Below, piece by piece: positions 33,543-41,439 of a DNA stretch of 64,000 bases. Under the pieces are notes generated by a model. It was not told the DNA's origin, ran no database searches, and saw only the letters and a list, made by a program, of their open reading frames with translations. Made by a program: the position numbers and the translations under genes. Source of the DNA: Paenibacillus sp. FSL R5-0345 (GTDB lineage Bacteria > Bacillota > Bacilli > Paenibacillales > Paenibacillaceae); NCBI RefSeq assembly GCF_000758585.1, contig NZ_CP009281.1, positions 6,696,001 through 6,760,000 on the forward strand, read 5' to 3'. Numbering within the stretch: position 1 is the first letter of the stretch; every line of letters starts with the position of its first letter.

Positions 33543-35471
33543 ATGAACAATCATGGCAAATGGATCATCGTTGAAGATAAATATCTATCTATTCAGTTGA
33601 TTTCGGGAGCCTCATTTATACCAACTGCTAAAGATATATATATGGCAGAGTTTAAACGGAAGCTAATAATAAATGAAATACATATTTCCAAACCATCTGA
33701 TCAGCTTTTTGGTATAAAAATTTCAAAATTCCCATTAGATCTACGATTAAAACTTGTTAATAAAGACGGTGTAGGAATCACAGCTGAATCAATAGTTTTA
33801 CATAATAATCAAAATATTATTGTATCCAGCTTTGATAAGGGATTATCAGACCACCTAATAATTGATGGTACTTGGTACCCTTATGTAAATGGTGCAAATG
33901 AAAAAATTGCAAACCTTTTAACACAAGTAGGAATCAAGGAACTTGATAAAATCAACTTGCGACAATACGTAAACCTTCGTTCTAGCGGTAATCCTTATAT
34001 ATTAGATGAAGTTACCTCCTTGCCTTTAGATAAAAGTGCAGTGCTGGATAAATCAGTGCTGGATATACCTGGTTTTATTGGCAAGCTGTATCCTTACCAG
34101 TACCAAGGATACCGTTGGTTACAAATGATTTCAGACCAAGATGCTGGATGTATACTAGCAGATGAAATGGGTCTTGGTAAAACTGCACAAATTATCGCCT
34201 TGTTATCAAGTGAAGGCAGTAGAAACAACAATCCTTCGTTAGTTGTAGCACCTGTTACCTTACTAGAAAACTGGAAAAGAGAATTCGCCAAATTCGCACC
34301 AAGTCTAAAGATATTAATTCATCAAGGTGCAAGACGCACAGGTCTATATTCTGATATGTTAGATTTTCAAGTGGTAATCACTTCTTATGAAACTGTCCTT
34401 CGGGATTTATCCATTATTGAGATGATTGATTGGAACATTGTTGTAACAGATGAAGCACAAGCGATTAAGAATCCCTCCGCAAAACGAACCATAGCTATAA
34501 AGCAAATTCCACGCAGAACTTCAATCGCAGTGACAGGAACACCTGTGGAAAATAGACTAATTGATTTATGGTCTTTGGCTGATTTTTCCTTCCCTAGTTT
34601 TCTAGGTGATATTAATCAATTTGAAATGAACTACCCTGAGGAGGTTTTGGGTGCAAGTTCTTTAGAACCGGTTATTTCACCTATAATGTTACGTAGACGC
34701 GTAAAAGAGGTAGCAGGGGACCTACCAGAACGTATCGATATTCCACAAGTATTGGAGTTATCCGATAGCGAAATTGAAGGATACGAAAGCTTAAGGCAAA
34801 GTATAATTGAGGAATACGGTAAGAACGCCTCATTAGTATCTCTTATTAAGCTAAGAATGTATTGTACCCACCCCTTCTTGAAGCAAGATCACAAAGATGA
34901 TGATGATCCTAGTAATTTTGTTAAATATAAACGGATGATTGAAATACTTGAAGAGATTATTTCTAACAAAGAAAAGGCGATTATCTTTACTTCCTATACA
35001 AAAATGACCGATATAATGGTTGGTGATCTTTCCATTAGGCTTGGAATATACTGTGATTTTATAGATGGACGAGTTGAGGTAGGTGATCGTCAGATAAAAA
35101 TTGATACCTTCGGGAATATCGATGGATCAGCGGTTTTAATTTTAAATCCAAGAGCTGCCGGATCAGGCTTGAATATAACTGCAGCAAATCACGTCATACA
35201 TTATAATTTAGAATGGAACCCAGCTTTAGAGGACCAAGCATCAGCTAGAGCCTATCGAAGGGGTCAAACAAGGCCTGTAAATGTATATAAGCTTTATCTG
35301 GCCGATACAGTTGAAGAAACGATAAATGACCGTGTTGAGCGAAAAAGAGCACTCTCTGACACAGCTGTTGTCGGCACAGATGGTTCTAATGATTATACTG
35401 ATATACTCCAAGCATTAATGAAATCCCCATCCATAAAGAGGAGTAATGATAGCCATGAAACAAACAACTGA
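33543..35471 (+). CDS. SNF2-family (superfamily II) DNA translocase
   Basis: A 642-aa helicase-like motor. The first 175 residues are unassigned. The SNF2 core starts at about 180: YQYQGYRWLQM (Q-like motif), ADEMGLGKT (motif I, 206-214), TDEAQAIKN (motif II, DEAQ), TGTPVENRLIDLWSL (motif III), LNPRAAGSGLN (motif V) and RAYRRGQTRPV (motif VI). It has all residues needed for ATP-driven translocation on double-stranded DNA. It begins a four- to five-gene operon with the EcoRII-N, GHKL, HNH and EcoRII-like genes. Known bacterial R-M systems with MORC-like ATPases use SF2 helicases in this way. Confidence 0.88.
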   Translation: MNNHGKWIIVEDKYLSIQLISGASFIPTAKDIYMAEFKRKLIINEIHISKPSDQLFGIKISKFPLDLRLKLVNKDGVGITAESIVLHNNQNIIVSSFDKGLSDHLIIDGTWYPYVNGANEKIANLLTQVGIKELDKINLRQYVNLRSSGNPYILDEVTSLPLDKSAVLDKSVLDIPGFIGKLYPYQYQGYRWLQMISDQDAGCILADEMGLGKTAQIIALLSSEGSRNNNPSLVVAPVTLLENWKREFAKFAPSLKILIHQGARRTGLYSDMLDFQVVITSYETVLRDLSIIEMIDWNIVVTDEAQAIKNPSAKRTIAIKQIPRRTSIAVTGTPVENRLIDLWSLADFSFPSFLGDINQFEMNYPEEVLGASSLEPVISPIMLRRRVKEVAGDLPERIDIPQVLELSDSEIEGYESLRQSIIEEYGKNASLVSLIKLRMYCTHPFLKQDHKDDDDPSNFVKYKRMIEILEEIISNKEKAIIFTSYTKMTDIMVGDLSIRLGIYCDFIDGRVEVGDRQIKIDTFGNIDGSAVLILNPRAAGSGLNITAANHVIHYNLEWNPALEDQASARAYRRGQTRPVNVYKLYLADTVEETINDRVERKRALSDTAVVGTDGSNDYTDILQALMKSPSIKRSNDSHETNN

Positions 35472-35892
35472 TAAACCTAATGCAATTAGTAAAGTATTAA
35501 GCCCCAATGACACCGGTGAGACTGGTGGACATCAAGCTGGAATGTTAATTCCCAAAGTCGATGGTGTGCTGTCTTTTTTCCCCACCTTGGGATCAGCTAC
35601 CAAAAACCCCCGTTACAGACTTAACTTCCTTGATGATATTGGTCAGGTATGGAAATTTAATTTTATTTATTATAATAATCGCTTTTTTGGTGGCACAAGA
35701 AATGAATATCGTTTAACCGGGATGACATCTTTCATTAAACAGAATAACCTAAAAGCCGGAGATTCAATCATATTAAAAGGAAACACAGAAGAAGATCAGT
35801 TGGAGATACACTACGAGCGGTATAATAATATTGATGAAGCAGAGGACGATATCATTCACCTTGGTTCATCATGGAAGGTGATTAATATATGA
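35455..35892 (+). CDS. Free-standing EcoRII-N (B3-like) DNA-reader protein
   Basis: This 145-aa protein is almost only the EcoRII effector domain. It carries SPNDTGETGGHQAGMLIPK (about 15-33), the loop that binds DNA in EcoRII-type B3 folds, and then FGGTRNEYRLTGMTSFI, matching HFGKTRNEKRITRWG. It probably recognises the target sequence for the SNF2/GHKL/HNH complex. Its start overlaps the end of the helicase gene by 17 bp and its stop overlaps the GHKL gene by 4 bp, so expression is coupled. The same domain lies in the methyltransferase fusion across the divergent promoter. Confidence 0.82.
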   Translation: MKQTTDKPNAISKVLSPNDTGETGGHQAGMLIPKVDGVLSFFPTLGSATKNPRYRLNFLDDIGQVWKFNFIYYNNRFFGGTRNEYRLTGMTSFIKQNNLKAGDSIILKGNTEEDQLEIHYERYNNIDEAEDDIIHLGSSWKVINI

Positions 35893-37493
35893 AAACTAAA
35901 AATCTACCCCCACGGGCTACAAGAATGATCGAAGGTCTAAGGGATACTGGATATGAATTTAATACAGCTATGGCTGATGTCATTGATAACTCTATCGCTG
36001 CAAATGCATCCTCAATTGAGATTGATATCTTAATGGACTTTGCTGGTGATATAAGTATTTATATTGCCGATAATGGTTGTGGGATGAATGAACAGGGCCT
36101 CGATGACGCAATGACTTATGGTTCATTAGAAAGGCCCGATCCAAGTAGCTTAGGTAAGTTTGGATTAGGATTAAAAACAGCATCAACTGCCTTTTGTAGA
36201 TGCTTATCAGTAATAACACGTGCTGGAGCCGGTATTGACCCAATAAAAGCCAGATGGGATCTTGATTACATTAGCGACGTTGCTAAAGATTGGGTACTTC
36301 AATTTCCTGAGATTGATCCCTATGAGTTGGAATTACTTGAGAAAGTCACTGGTGGTAGTTCAGGAACTATAGTTGTTTGGGAAAACGTGGACAGAGTAAT
36401 GAAGGCATATTCAGATCAAGGTGGACCTCATGCTCGAAAAGCTTTAGATAAAATTGTAGATAATTTAAGAGAACATGTGGCAATGGTTTTTGAACGCTTT
36501 CTTGATACGAACTTTACCACTGCACCAAATGTGGTAATCAAATTAAACCAAGACCCAGTTATACCTTGGGACCCATTTTGCAAATCAGAACCAGAAACCA
36601 AATTGGTAGCTAAGAAAATTCAACCTGTAATTATTGATGAATACGGTGCAAAAACAACCTTTGATATTAAAGCTTATGTCATACCAAGGAAAGAAGGATT
36701 CACCTCCGAAGATGCTTGGAAGCTCGCAAAACTGAACAATGATATGCAAGGATTTTATATATATCGTGAAAATCGATTAATTCATTACGGAGATTGGCTT
36801 GGAATGTTCCGCAATGAGCCCCATGGAACATTACTTAGAATAGAATTCTCCTTTGATCATACTTTGGACGATGCTTTTAATGTAGATATTAAAAAGTCCA
36901 GAATTATGTTAACGGGTGAGCTATATAACTGGCTTAAAGAAAAGTTCTTGCCTGCGCCTAGACGAGTTGGCGATGATAGATATAGAAAGGGTGTAAGTAG
37001 TACAGTCAATAAGGTGTCCAAAGGCGCACATGATGGTTCAAATGCTGGTATTGGTTCTCGTGAAAAAGAAGTTCAAATATCAAAAATAGAAGTCAAAAAC
37101 CCAGGTGTTAATGAAGTTGAGGTAACTAACAAGAAAGGTAAATTCACAATTAAGATACCTGTGATTGACCCAGTAAAAGAAGGTGAGCTTTTTGTACAAC
37201 CAGTTGAGTCTATTGATGAAGGAATGTTGTGGGAACCTTGTATAATTGGTGAACATCATGCGGTTAGAATCAATACAAAGCATTCATATTATCATAAAGT
37301 GTACGTACCTAATCTAGCCTCAGGAGTAACTATTCAAGGAATGGATTCGCTTCTATGGGCTCTTAGTGAGGCCGAGTTAGGAACAATTAATGATTCTACA
37401 AGGTATCATCTGAAAGAACTGCGTTATGAAGTATCGAAGATACTAAGAAGATTAGTAGAGGATCTTCCAGAACCGGAGATCAATAATGAATAG
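35889..37493 (+). CDS. GHKL (MORC/MutL-like) ATPase
   Basis: A 534-aa ATPase with the Bergerat fold at the N-terminus: N box AMADVIDNSIAANA (residues 27-40, Asn34), G1 ADNGCGM (60-66), G2 GKFGLGLKTAST (89-100). An S5-like transducer region follows (about 240-370) and a beta-rich C-terminal part. Such proteins dimerise on ATP binding and clamp DNA. Prokaryotic MORC-related ATPases of this type are known to occur with SF2 helicases and nucleases in restriction-like clusters. The overlapping starts and stops (4 and 8 bp) put it in one operon with its neighbours. The ATP site looks intact. Confidence 0.85.
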   Translation: MKTKNLPPRATRMIEGLRDTGYEFNTAMADVIDNSIAANASSIEIDILMDFAGDISIYIADNGCGMNEQGLDDAMTYGSLERPDPSSLGKFGLGLKTASTAFCRCLSVITRAGAGIDPIKARWDLDYISDVAKDWVLQFPEIDPYELELLEKVTGGSSGTIVVWENVDRVMKAYSDQGGPHARKALDKIVDNLREHVAMVFERFLDTNFTTAPNVVIKLNQDPVIPWDPFCKSEPETKLVAKKIQPVIIDEYGAKTTFDIKAYVIPRKEGFTSEDAWKLAKLNNDMQGFYIYRENRLIHYGDWLGMFRNEPHGTLLRIEFSFDHTLDDAFNVDIKKSRIMLTGELYNWLKEKFLPAPRRVGDDRYRKGVSSTVNKVSKGAHDGSNAGIGSREKEVQISKIEVKNPGVNEVEVTNKKGKFTIKIPVIDPVKEGELFVQPVESIDEGMLWEPCIIGEHHAVRINTKHSYYHKVYVPNLASGVTIQGMDSLLWALSEAELGTINDSTRYHLKELRYEVSKILRRLVEDLPEPEINNE

Positions 37494-38316
37494 AATTAAT
37501 TTAGTTCTATTGGATGATCGTTTAACTGAACAATTTGGCATCATCATTCAATCAGAGTTTGTTAATAACTCGATTGAAATTAGACCTCAAGATCTTCCTC
37601 GGGGTAATGGGTTTATCATAAGAGGTTCTTTAGGTTGGCGAAACTTAAGCCTTGAGTTTATACCCGACAACTTCGCTGGTCCCTTAATTCGTGCCATGGG
37701 TTTAGCAGATCAACAAAAGAAAGTGCTGTTTTGTTCGATAGCTAGTACAATAAAACCGACAACTGAAGACCTAAACTTTCGTTTAAATTCAATTGATCAA
37801 AATCCTATGGATACTTCTACATGGCCTAATCAATGGAATAAACTTAATTTAAAAGTAATAAAGATACCGGTATACAGTGAAGAGATAAATCCAAATGAAC
37901 TACAAGAATTATTTGAGGTACTGGTCGCTAAAATACTGGGTATGATTGTTTGCTTGCTTCCCTTAGAAGAGAGTGTTGTTGAGCACTCAAGTATAGGTTT
38001 ACCCGAAGGTGCTGTAACAAGAGTAGAGGTCAATCGATATGAAAGAAGCGTTTTGAACAGGGAAGCTTGCATCATGATCCACGGTTGTATATGTAAAGCT
38101 TGTGGTTTCGATTTCCATAAATATTACGGAGTTATGGGTCAGGGTTTTATTCATGTACATCATGTTACGCCTGTGTCAGCAATTGGACCAAATTATATTG
38201 TTAATCCCACAACCGACTTAGTTCCTGTCTGCCCAAATTGCCATTCAATGCTGCATAAAAGAAATCCACCATTTACGGTAGATGATCTGAAGTTAATTAT
38301 CAGTAAGAACACTTAG
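37486..38316 (+). CDS. HNH endonuclease
   Basis: A 276-aa nuclease. The first 180 residues are of unknown fold and may bind DNA or the ATPase. The HNH site is at the C-terminus: CICKACGFDFHKYYG (zinc cysteines, 201-215), GFIHVHHVTPVS (catalytic His pair, about 220-231) and DLVPVCPNCHSMLHKR (second zinc pair and final His, about 244-259). It is complete and probably the true cutting subunit of the system, since the EcoRII-C nuclease part looks inactive. It overlaps the GHKL gene by 8 bp. Confidence 0.87.
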   Translation: MNRINLVLLDDRLTEQFGIIIQSEFVNNSIEIRPQDLPRGNGFIIRGSLGWRNLSLEFIPDNFAGPLIRAMGLADQQKKVLFCSIASTIKPTTEDLNFRLNSIDQNPMDTSTWPNQWNKLNLKVIKIPVYSEEINPNELQELFEVLVAKILGMIVCLLPLEESVVEHSSIGLPEGAVTRVEVNRYERSVLNREACIMIHGCICKACGFDFHKYYGVMGQGFIHVHHVTPVSAIGPNYIVNPTTDLVPVCPNCHSMLHKRNPPFTVDDLKLIISKNT

Positions 38317-38361
38317 GTAGGTCGTTAATTATCACAGAAACTGGATGAAGGGGCTGATTGC

Positions 38362-38862
38362 ATGAGCTTTTTATCTTTATATTTTAGAGGTGTTGCAGCA
38401 AAAATTTTAAGTTCGGTAGAAATAAATAGGTGGCAAAGCAATCAACATGAGTTCCATGGAGTAAAAGTATTAAAAAATATATTTGGGTTAAAAAGACAGT
38501 ATTTCAACGCAAAATTTATTTATTTCGATAGAAATGGAAAAGCACTGCAGGACACGGGGCAATTAACTTGGTATGATGCAAGGGAATATTCACTGGATAG
38601 AACTGAGCATCGTTTGTATTACACAGACTCTAATGCTGTTAATAACGCACAGGAAAACGATTTAATGATAGTAGGATTGCGGAGTGATAATACCGTTATA
38701 GTTATTATAGCCGATAAAGACAGTGAATTTTGCGAAAAATTGAAATTCCTTTTCGGAATTAAATCTTTAAGCACTGAATACAAATCAGTCAATTTAGAGA
38801 ATAGTGAAGTCAGCAGTAATGACATAGATATGTTAATGAAGATAGGGATTGCAATACAATAA
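38362..38862 (+). CDS. Protein like the N-terminal domain of some EcoRII-C-type endonucleases
   Basis: This 166-aa protein carries the pattern typical of the N-terminal half of EcoRII-C-type restriction enzymes: YFRGVAAKILSSVEINRWQS with SNQHEFHGV, then QLTWYDAREYSL with EHRLYYTDSN and NDLMIVGLRSDNTVIVIIAD. The expected C-terminal catalytic domain is absent, and the ORF ends cleanly. It follows the HNH gene by 45 bp, with an AAGGGG site, and is the last gene of the unit. It could be a structural or DNA-reading subunit, or the remnant of a nuclease gene split from its catalytic half. Confidence 0.65.
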   Translation: MSFLSLYFRGVAAKILSSVEINRWQSNQHEFHGVKVLKNIFGLKRQYFNAKFIYFDRNGKALQDTGQLTWYDAREYSLDRTEHRLYYTDSNAVNNAQENDLMIVGLRSDNTVIVIIADKDSEFCEKLKFLFGIKSLSTEYKSVNLENSEVSSNDIDMLMKIGIAIQ

Positions 38863-38879
38863 ATAAATTTCTTGAGTAC

Positions 38880-38917
38880 AAGGGCTCTTATGGGTTATAC
38901 CAGTACGAGCCTTTTTT
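38880..38917 (+). terminator. Terminator of the helicase-HNH operon
   Basis: AAGGGCTC pairs with GAGCCTTT (with a small bulge) across 19 nt and is followed by TTTTTTG. Confidence 0.6.
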
Positions 38918-39118
38918 GTTTTTCTTTTTAACTGCTGTGCTAGCCTCTCCCTTTCCATAAGCCACCCTGCTAGAGAATTTCAAAAAATGTCCCTAGCCCA
39001 CAAACCAGCTATAAAAAGTGACGGTATGGTAGAAGTGAGAACTGTTTTTTTGACAAAACTGACCGTATTGTCGCTATTTACTTCAGCAAAAGAGGGCTTC
39101 CAGCGTCATCTTAATAAA
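38918..39118. other. Spacer with no gene seen
   Basis: Between the convergent operons there is a plus-strand frame at 38987-39232, but it has no ribosome site and is opposite a better minus-strand gene. Confidence 0.5.
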
Positions 39119-39295
39119 TCATTTTTCATCAAACACTTGAAGTACGTCAGCAATCTTGCTATCCATTGCATCCTTTACAGCTCGAAAAACCTCAAACTCA
39201 GAATAGCCTTCTGCAAGCAATTTTGCTTTTAGCTTCAAAGTAATTTCTTCTTGCACTTGCTTTGGTAACTGTAAGATGTATATCGGTTTCGTCAT
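39119..39295 (-). CDS. 58-aa hypothetical protein
   Basis: A short ORF encodes MTKPIYILQLPKQVQEEITL with a charged, helical second half (EGYSEFEVFRAVKDAMDSKI). It looks like an antitoxin-sized DNA- or partner-binding protein. An AGGAAG site lies about 12 nt upstream. It was found by reading the complement; no family is certain. Confidence 0.5.
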   Translation of the reverse strand: MTKPIYILQLPKQVQEEITLKLKAKLLAEGYSEFEVFRAVKDAMDSKIADVLQVFDEK

Positions 39296-39448
39296 AAAGC
39301 TTAATCACTTCCTAATAAGTAATATTTTTAGTATTATCATAAAACTCTCAGCCACGGTTCAGTATCGCAAACTCCCTTTCCAATGATGGAGTAATGAAAG
39401 CCCGTATTAGCCCTAAAACAAGCTAATCGGGCCTTATGTTTAAATACA

Positions 39449-39703
39449 TTAAAAAATACCGGGTACTAAGTGTTTAATAACTTGTACTATATCTTCTCCT
39501 TTACTATTAGCATCCACTATCTCATCATAAATATCCTGTTGAATTTCTTGAAAATCACTTTTATTAGCTTTCAGTAGCACGTCTCCAGGTATCAGTTCAT
39601 TGATTAAATCAACAGTCTTTTGATCCTCATAAGAATGACTTTTATGTACGTAAACCCAACCGGCCTCATGGCCAGACTTTGTTATATAATATCGATCAGT
39701 CAT
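39449..39703 (-). CDS. 84-aa hypothetical protein
   Basis: A small acidic protein starting MTDRYYITKSGHEAGWVYVH, with a helical C-terminus (DIYDEIVDANSKGEDIVQVI). The start at 39703 is preferred since GAGGTG lies 6 nt upstream. Family unknown. It may be a single-gene unit of the cassette right arm. Confidence 0.5.
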   Translation of the reverse strand: MTDRYYITKSGHEAGWVYVHKSHSYEDQKTVDLINELIPGDVLLKANKSDFQEIQQDIYDEIVDANSKGEDIVQVIKHLVPGIF

Positions 39704-39868
39704 TAATATCACCTCTGGTATTATTAGTCAACTTAATGAAAACAAACAAGGTGCTTCAATTGTCGCTGTATTTTGAACAAACTGAACCAGAATTTTGGGA
39801 GATTGATTCTTTATCTTTAAAAAATTATACTTATAATTAATATCGGCAAGGATTCATCATTAAAAAAT

Positions 39869-40195
39869 TCATTCTTTTGGAACCACATATTCGGATAAAT
39901 TTATTCCCTTACTAACTTCTGTTGCATATGAAATGTTTATACCAGACGCTGCTACTATATCCTTGACGCTGTAGTTATTCTTTCGAATGATATCTGCATA
40001 TTTAACACCAAATAAATGAATTTTTGCAACTTGTTTTCCGTGAGGTGCCTTATTATACATCTCACATAGAATTCTTCCTAACTCTTGAACACCCAAGTTA
40101 AATCCCCCATTCAATTTTTCTGTGATTAAATGTATTTCTATGAAGCTCCTGATAAATCCTGCTGACTGAGAATTTACCAAGCAGGGGATCGTCAT
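39869..40195 (-). CDS. 108-aa protein with an HTH-like C-terminal half
   Basis: The second half (KYADIIRKNNYSVKDIVAAS with GINISYATEV) reads like a winged or recognition helix pair, so this may be a DNA-binding protein. The first half is helical. GAGGGG 6 nt before the ATG gives a good start. It is the gene nearest the rlmH end of the element, where accessory recombination factors often lie; its role here is conjecture. Confidence 0.5.
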   Translation of the reverse strand: MTIPCLVNSQSAGFIRSFIEIHLITEKLNGGFNLGVQELGRILCEMYNKAPHGKQVAKIHLFGVKYADIIRKNNYSVKDIVAASGINISYATEVSKGINLSEYVVPKE

Positions 40196-40335
40196 CTCGA
40201 ACCCCTCTAATTATATAAATTGCCCGCATAAGTCTTTATAACAAGCTGATTGAACCTTATCTATTCCATCCCCCACCCTACCAACTCCAGCCGCTTTTAA
40301 CGCCTCTACGCCCTTCTCACACAAAAATTTAGCCG

Positions 40336-40815
40336 TCATTTATGATACGGTTCCCCCCGATTTATCTTCACCGCGCGATAAATCTGCTCCACCAGCACCA
40401 GGCGCATGAGCTGATGGGGCAGCGTCATGCGCCCAAAGCTCATGCGCTGCTGCGCGCGGCGCATGACCTCATCGGAGAGCCCGTGGCTCCCTCCGATGAC
40501 GAACACGACATGGCTCGTCCCGTAGGTGCCGAGCCTGTCAATTTCTGCGGCAAGCTCTTCCGAGCTCCATAGCTTGCCGTCAATCGCGAGCGCAATGACA
40601 TGCGCCTCGCTCTTTATGTGCGCGAGGATGCGTTCGCCCTCGCGCGCCTTAACAATACCGACCTCTGCTTCGCTTAGAGAGTCGGGTGCTTTTTCATCTG
40701 CCACCTCAATCACCTGAAATTTCAAGTACGGTGTCAGCCGTTTAGCATACTCTGCAATGCCATTGATCAAGTACTTTTCCTTCAATTTTCCTACGCCAAT
40801 AATTTGAATAAGCAT
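40336..40815 (-). CDS. rlmH: 23S rRNA pseudouridine-1915 N3-methyltransferase RlmH
   Basis: A 159-aa SPOUT methyltransferase that modifies helix 69 of 23S rRNA in assembled ribosomes. The typical start [20 protein letters not shown], the SAM-binding [11 protein letters not shown] loop and the C-terminal [20 protein letters not shown] with INRGEPYHK are all present. The length is normal, so the integrated element did not disturb it: the last codons are rebuilt by the att sequence. AGGAGG 7 nt before the ATG. Confidence 0.95.
   Translation of the reverse strand: MLIQIIGVGKLKEKYLINGIAEYAKRLTPYLKFQVIEVADEKAPDSLSEAEVGIVKAREGERILAHIKSEAHVIALAIDGKLWSSEELAAEIDRLGTYGTSHVVFVIGGSHGLSDEVMRRAQQRMSFGRMTLPHQLMRLVLVEQIYRAVKINRGEPYHK
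40338..40353 (-). repeat. Right attachment site (att), in the 3' end of rlmH
   Basis: ATTTATGATACGGTTC, identical to 10234-10249. It includes the final rlmH codons GAA CCG TAT CAT AAA T and the TATCATAA core. Confidence 0.85.
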
Positions 40816-40947
40816 AAGTGCCTCCTGTCAAAATCCTCTATAGAAATAGCAAAAGGACGCGCAATAGGCCGTCCCTTGTAGTTTTAGCAAGTAGCTTCCT
40901 AATCTTTCGCATTCCTTAAATATCCTATTCTTCAGACAATCCATCCC

Positions 40948-41298
40948 CTACTTACTCTCCTCCCGCTCCTCCATTGCAAAATCCGGCATTTCCCCAGCTT
41001 CATAAGCACACAATATAGAATCCAGCAAACCTGGGAATCGTACATTAAGATCCTCAGTCCGCAGCGATAGTATGCGCTGGGTTCCTTGAACCCGCGTAAA
41101 CACAACCCCTGACTCGCGCAGCGTACGGGCATGATGAGACATGGTGGATTTGGCGATCGGAACGTTGAAGCCGTTGCAAGCCTGTTCTCCATTTCTATGA
41201 ATATCCGATACGATATGGAGGCGAATCGGATCACTGAGCGCATACAATACGGAAGCAAGCTGAATGTCCTTGCGGTCCGGATGAAATAGTATTTTCAT
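40948..41298 (-). CDS. ArsR-family transcription regulator
   Basis: This 116-aa winged-helix repressor starts MKILFHPDRKDIQLASVLYA and shows the ArsR core: ALSDPIRLHIVSDI, then IAKSTMSHHARTLRESGVVF as the recognition helix. The typical metal-binding CxC is not obvious, so the effector is unknown and may be a small molecule. It is divergent from the MFS exporter gene, which it probably represses. An imperfect inverted repeat (GTTCG, 8 bp, CGAAC) in between is a candidate operator. Confidence 0.88.
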   Translation of the reverse strand: MKILFHPDRKDIQLASVLYALSDPIRLHIVSDIHRNGEQACNGFNVPIAKSTMSHHARTLRESGVVFTRVQGTQRILSLRTEDLNVRFPGLLDSILCAYEAGEMPDFAMEEREESK

Positions 41299-41389
41299 GG
41301 ATGATTATCCCCTTTGTCCTACTTTTAATGCGAAAAAAATATTGGTGCTCCTAATTGCATTTTATATCAACGCATGCTATATTTCAATT

Positions 41390-41407
41390 GTTCGTAAGTA
41401 ATCGAAC
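41390..41407. promoter_or_regulatory. Candidate ArsR-type operator
   Basis: GTTCG-N8-CGAAC (41390-41394 and 41403-41407) in the 141-bp gap between the ArsR-type gene and the MFS gene. Confidence 0.45.
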
Positions 41408-41439
41408 TATTAAACAATAATAAAAGGAGTGCTTCGCAC

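Larger units (their letters stand above)
10234..40353. mobile_element. SCC-like integrated cassette at rlmH, about 30.1 kb
   Basis: Bounded by a 16-bp direct repeat that includes the 3' end of rlmH. It carries two tandem large serine recombinases, a primase-helicase pair, DUF960 and RadC-type genes (the SCC core set) and varied cargo including a restriction-like cluster. In staphylococci, Ccr recombinases insert such elements into the last codons of rlmH (orfX). Gene content and boundaries are seen directly; mobility is inferred. Confidence 0.82.

Noticed and set aside
30989-38862. Calling the defence cluster DISARM
   Set aside because: A SNF2 helicase and methylase are present but no DrmA-, DrmB (DUF1998)- or DrmC (PLD)-like proteins; GHKL and HNH are not DISARM parts.
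38987-39232. Plus-strand 81-aa ORF
   Set aside because: No ribosome site and opposite the better minus-strand 58-aa gene; protein composition unlike real proteins.
39335-39342. TATCATAA on the plus strand near the right end
   Set aside because: Opposite orientation and no flanking match to the 16-bp att repeat.
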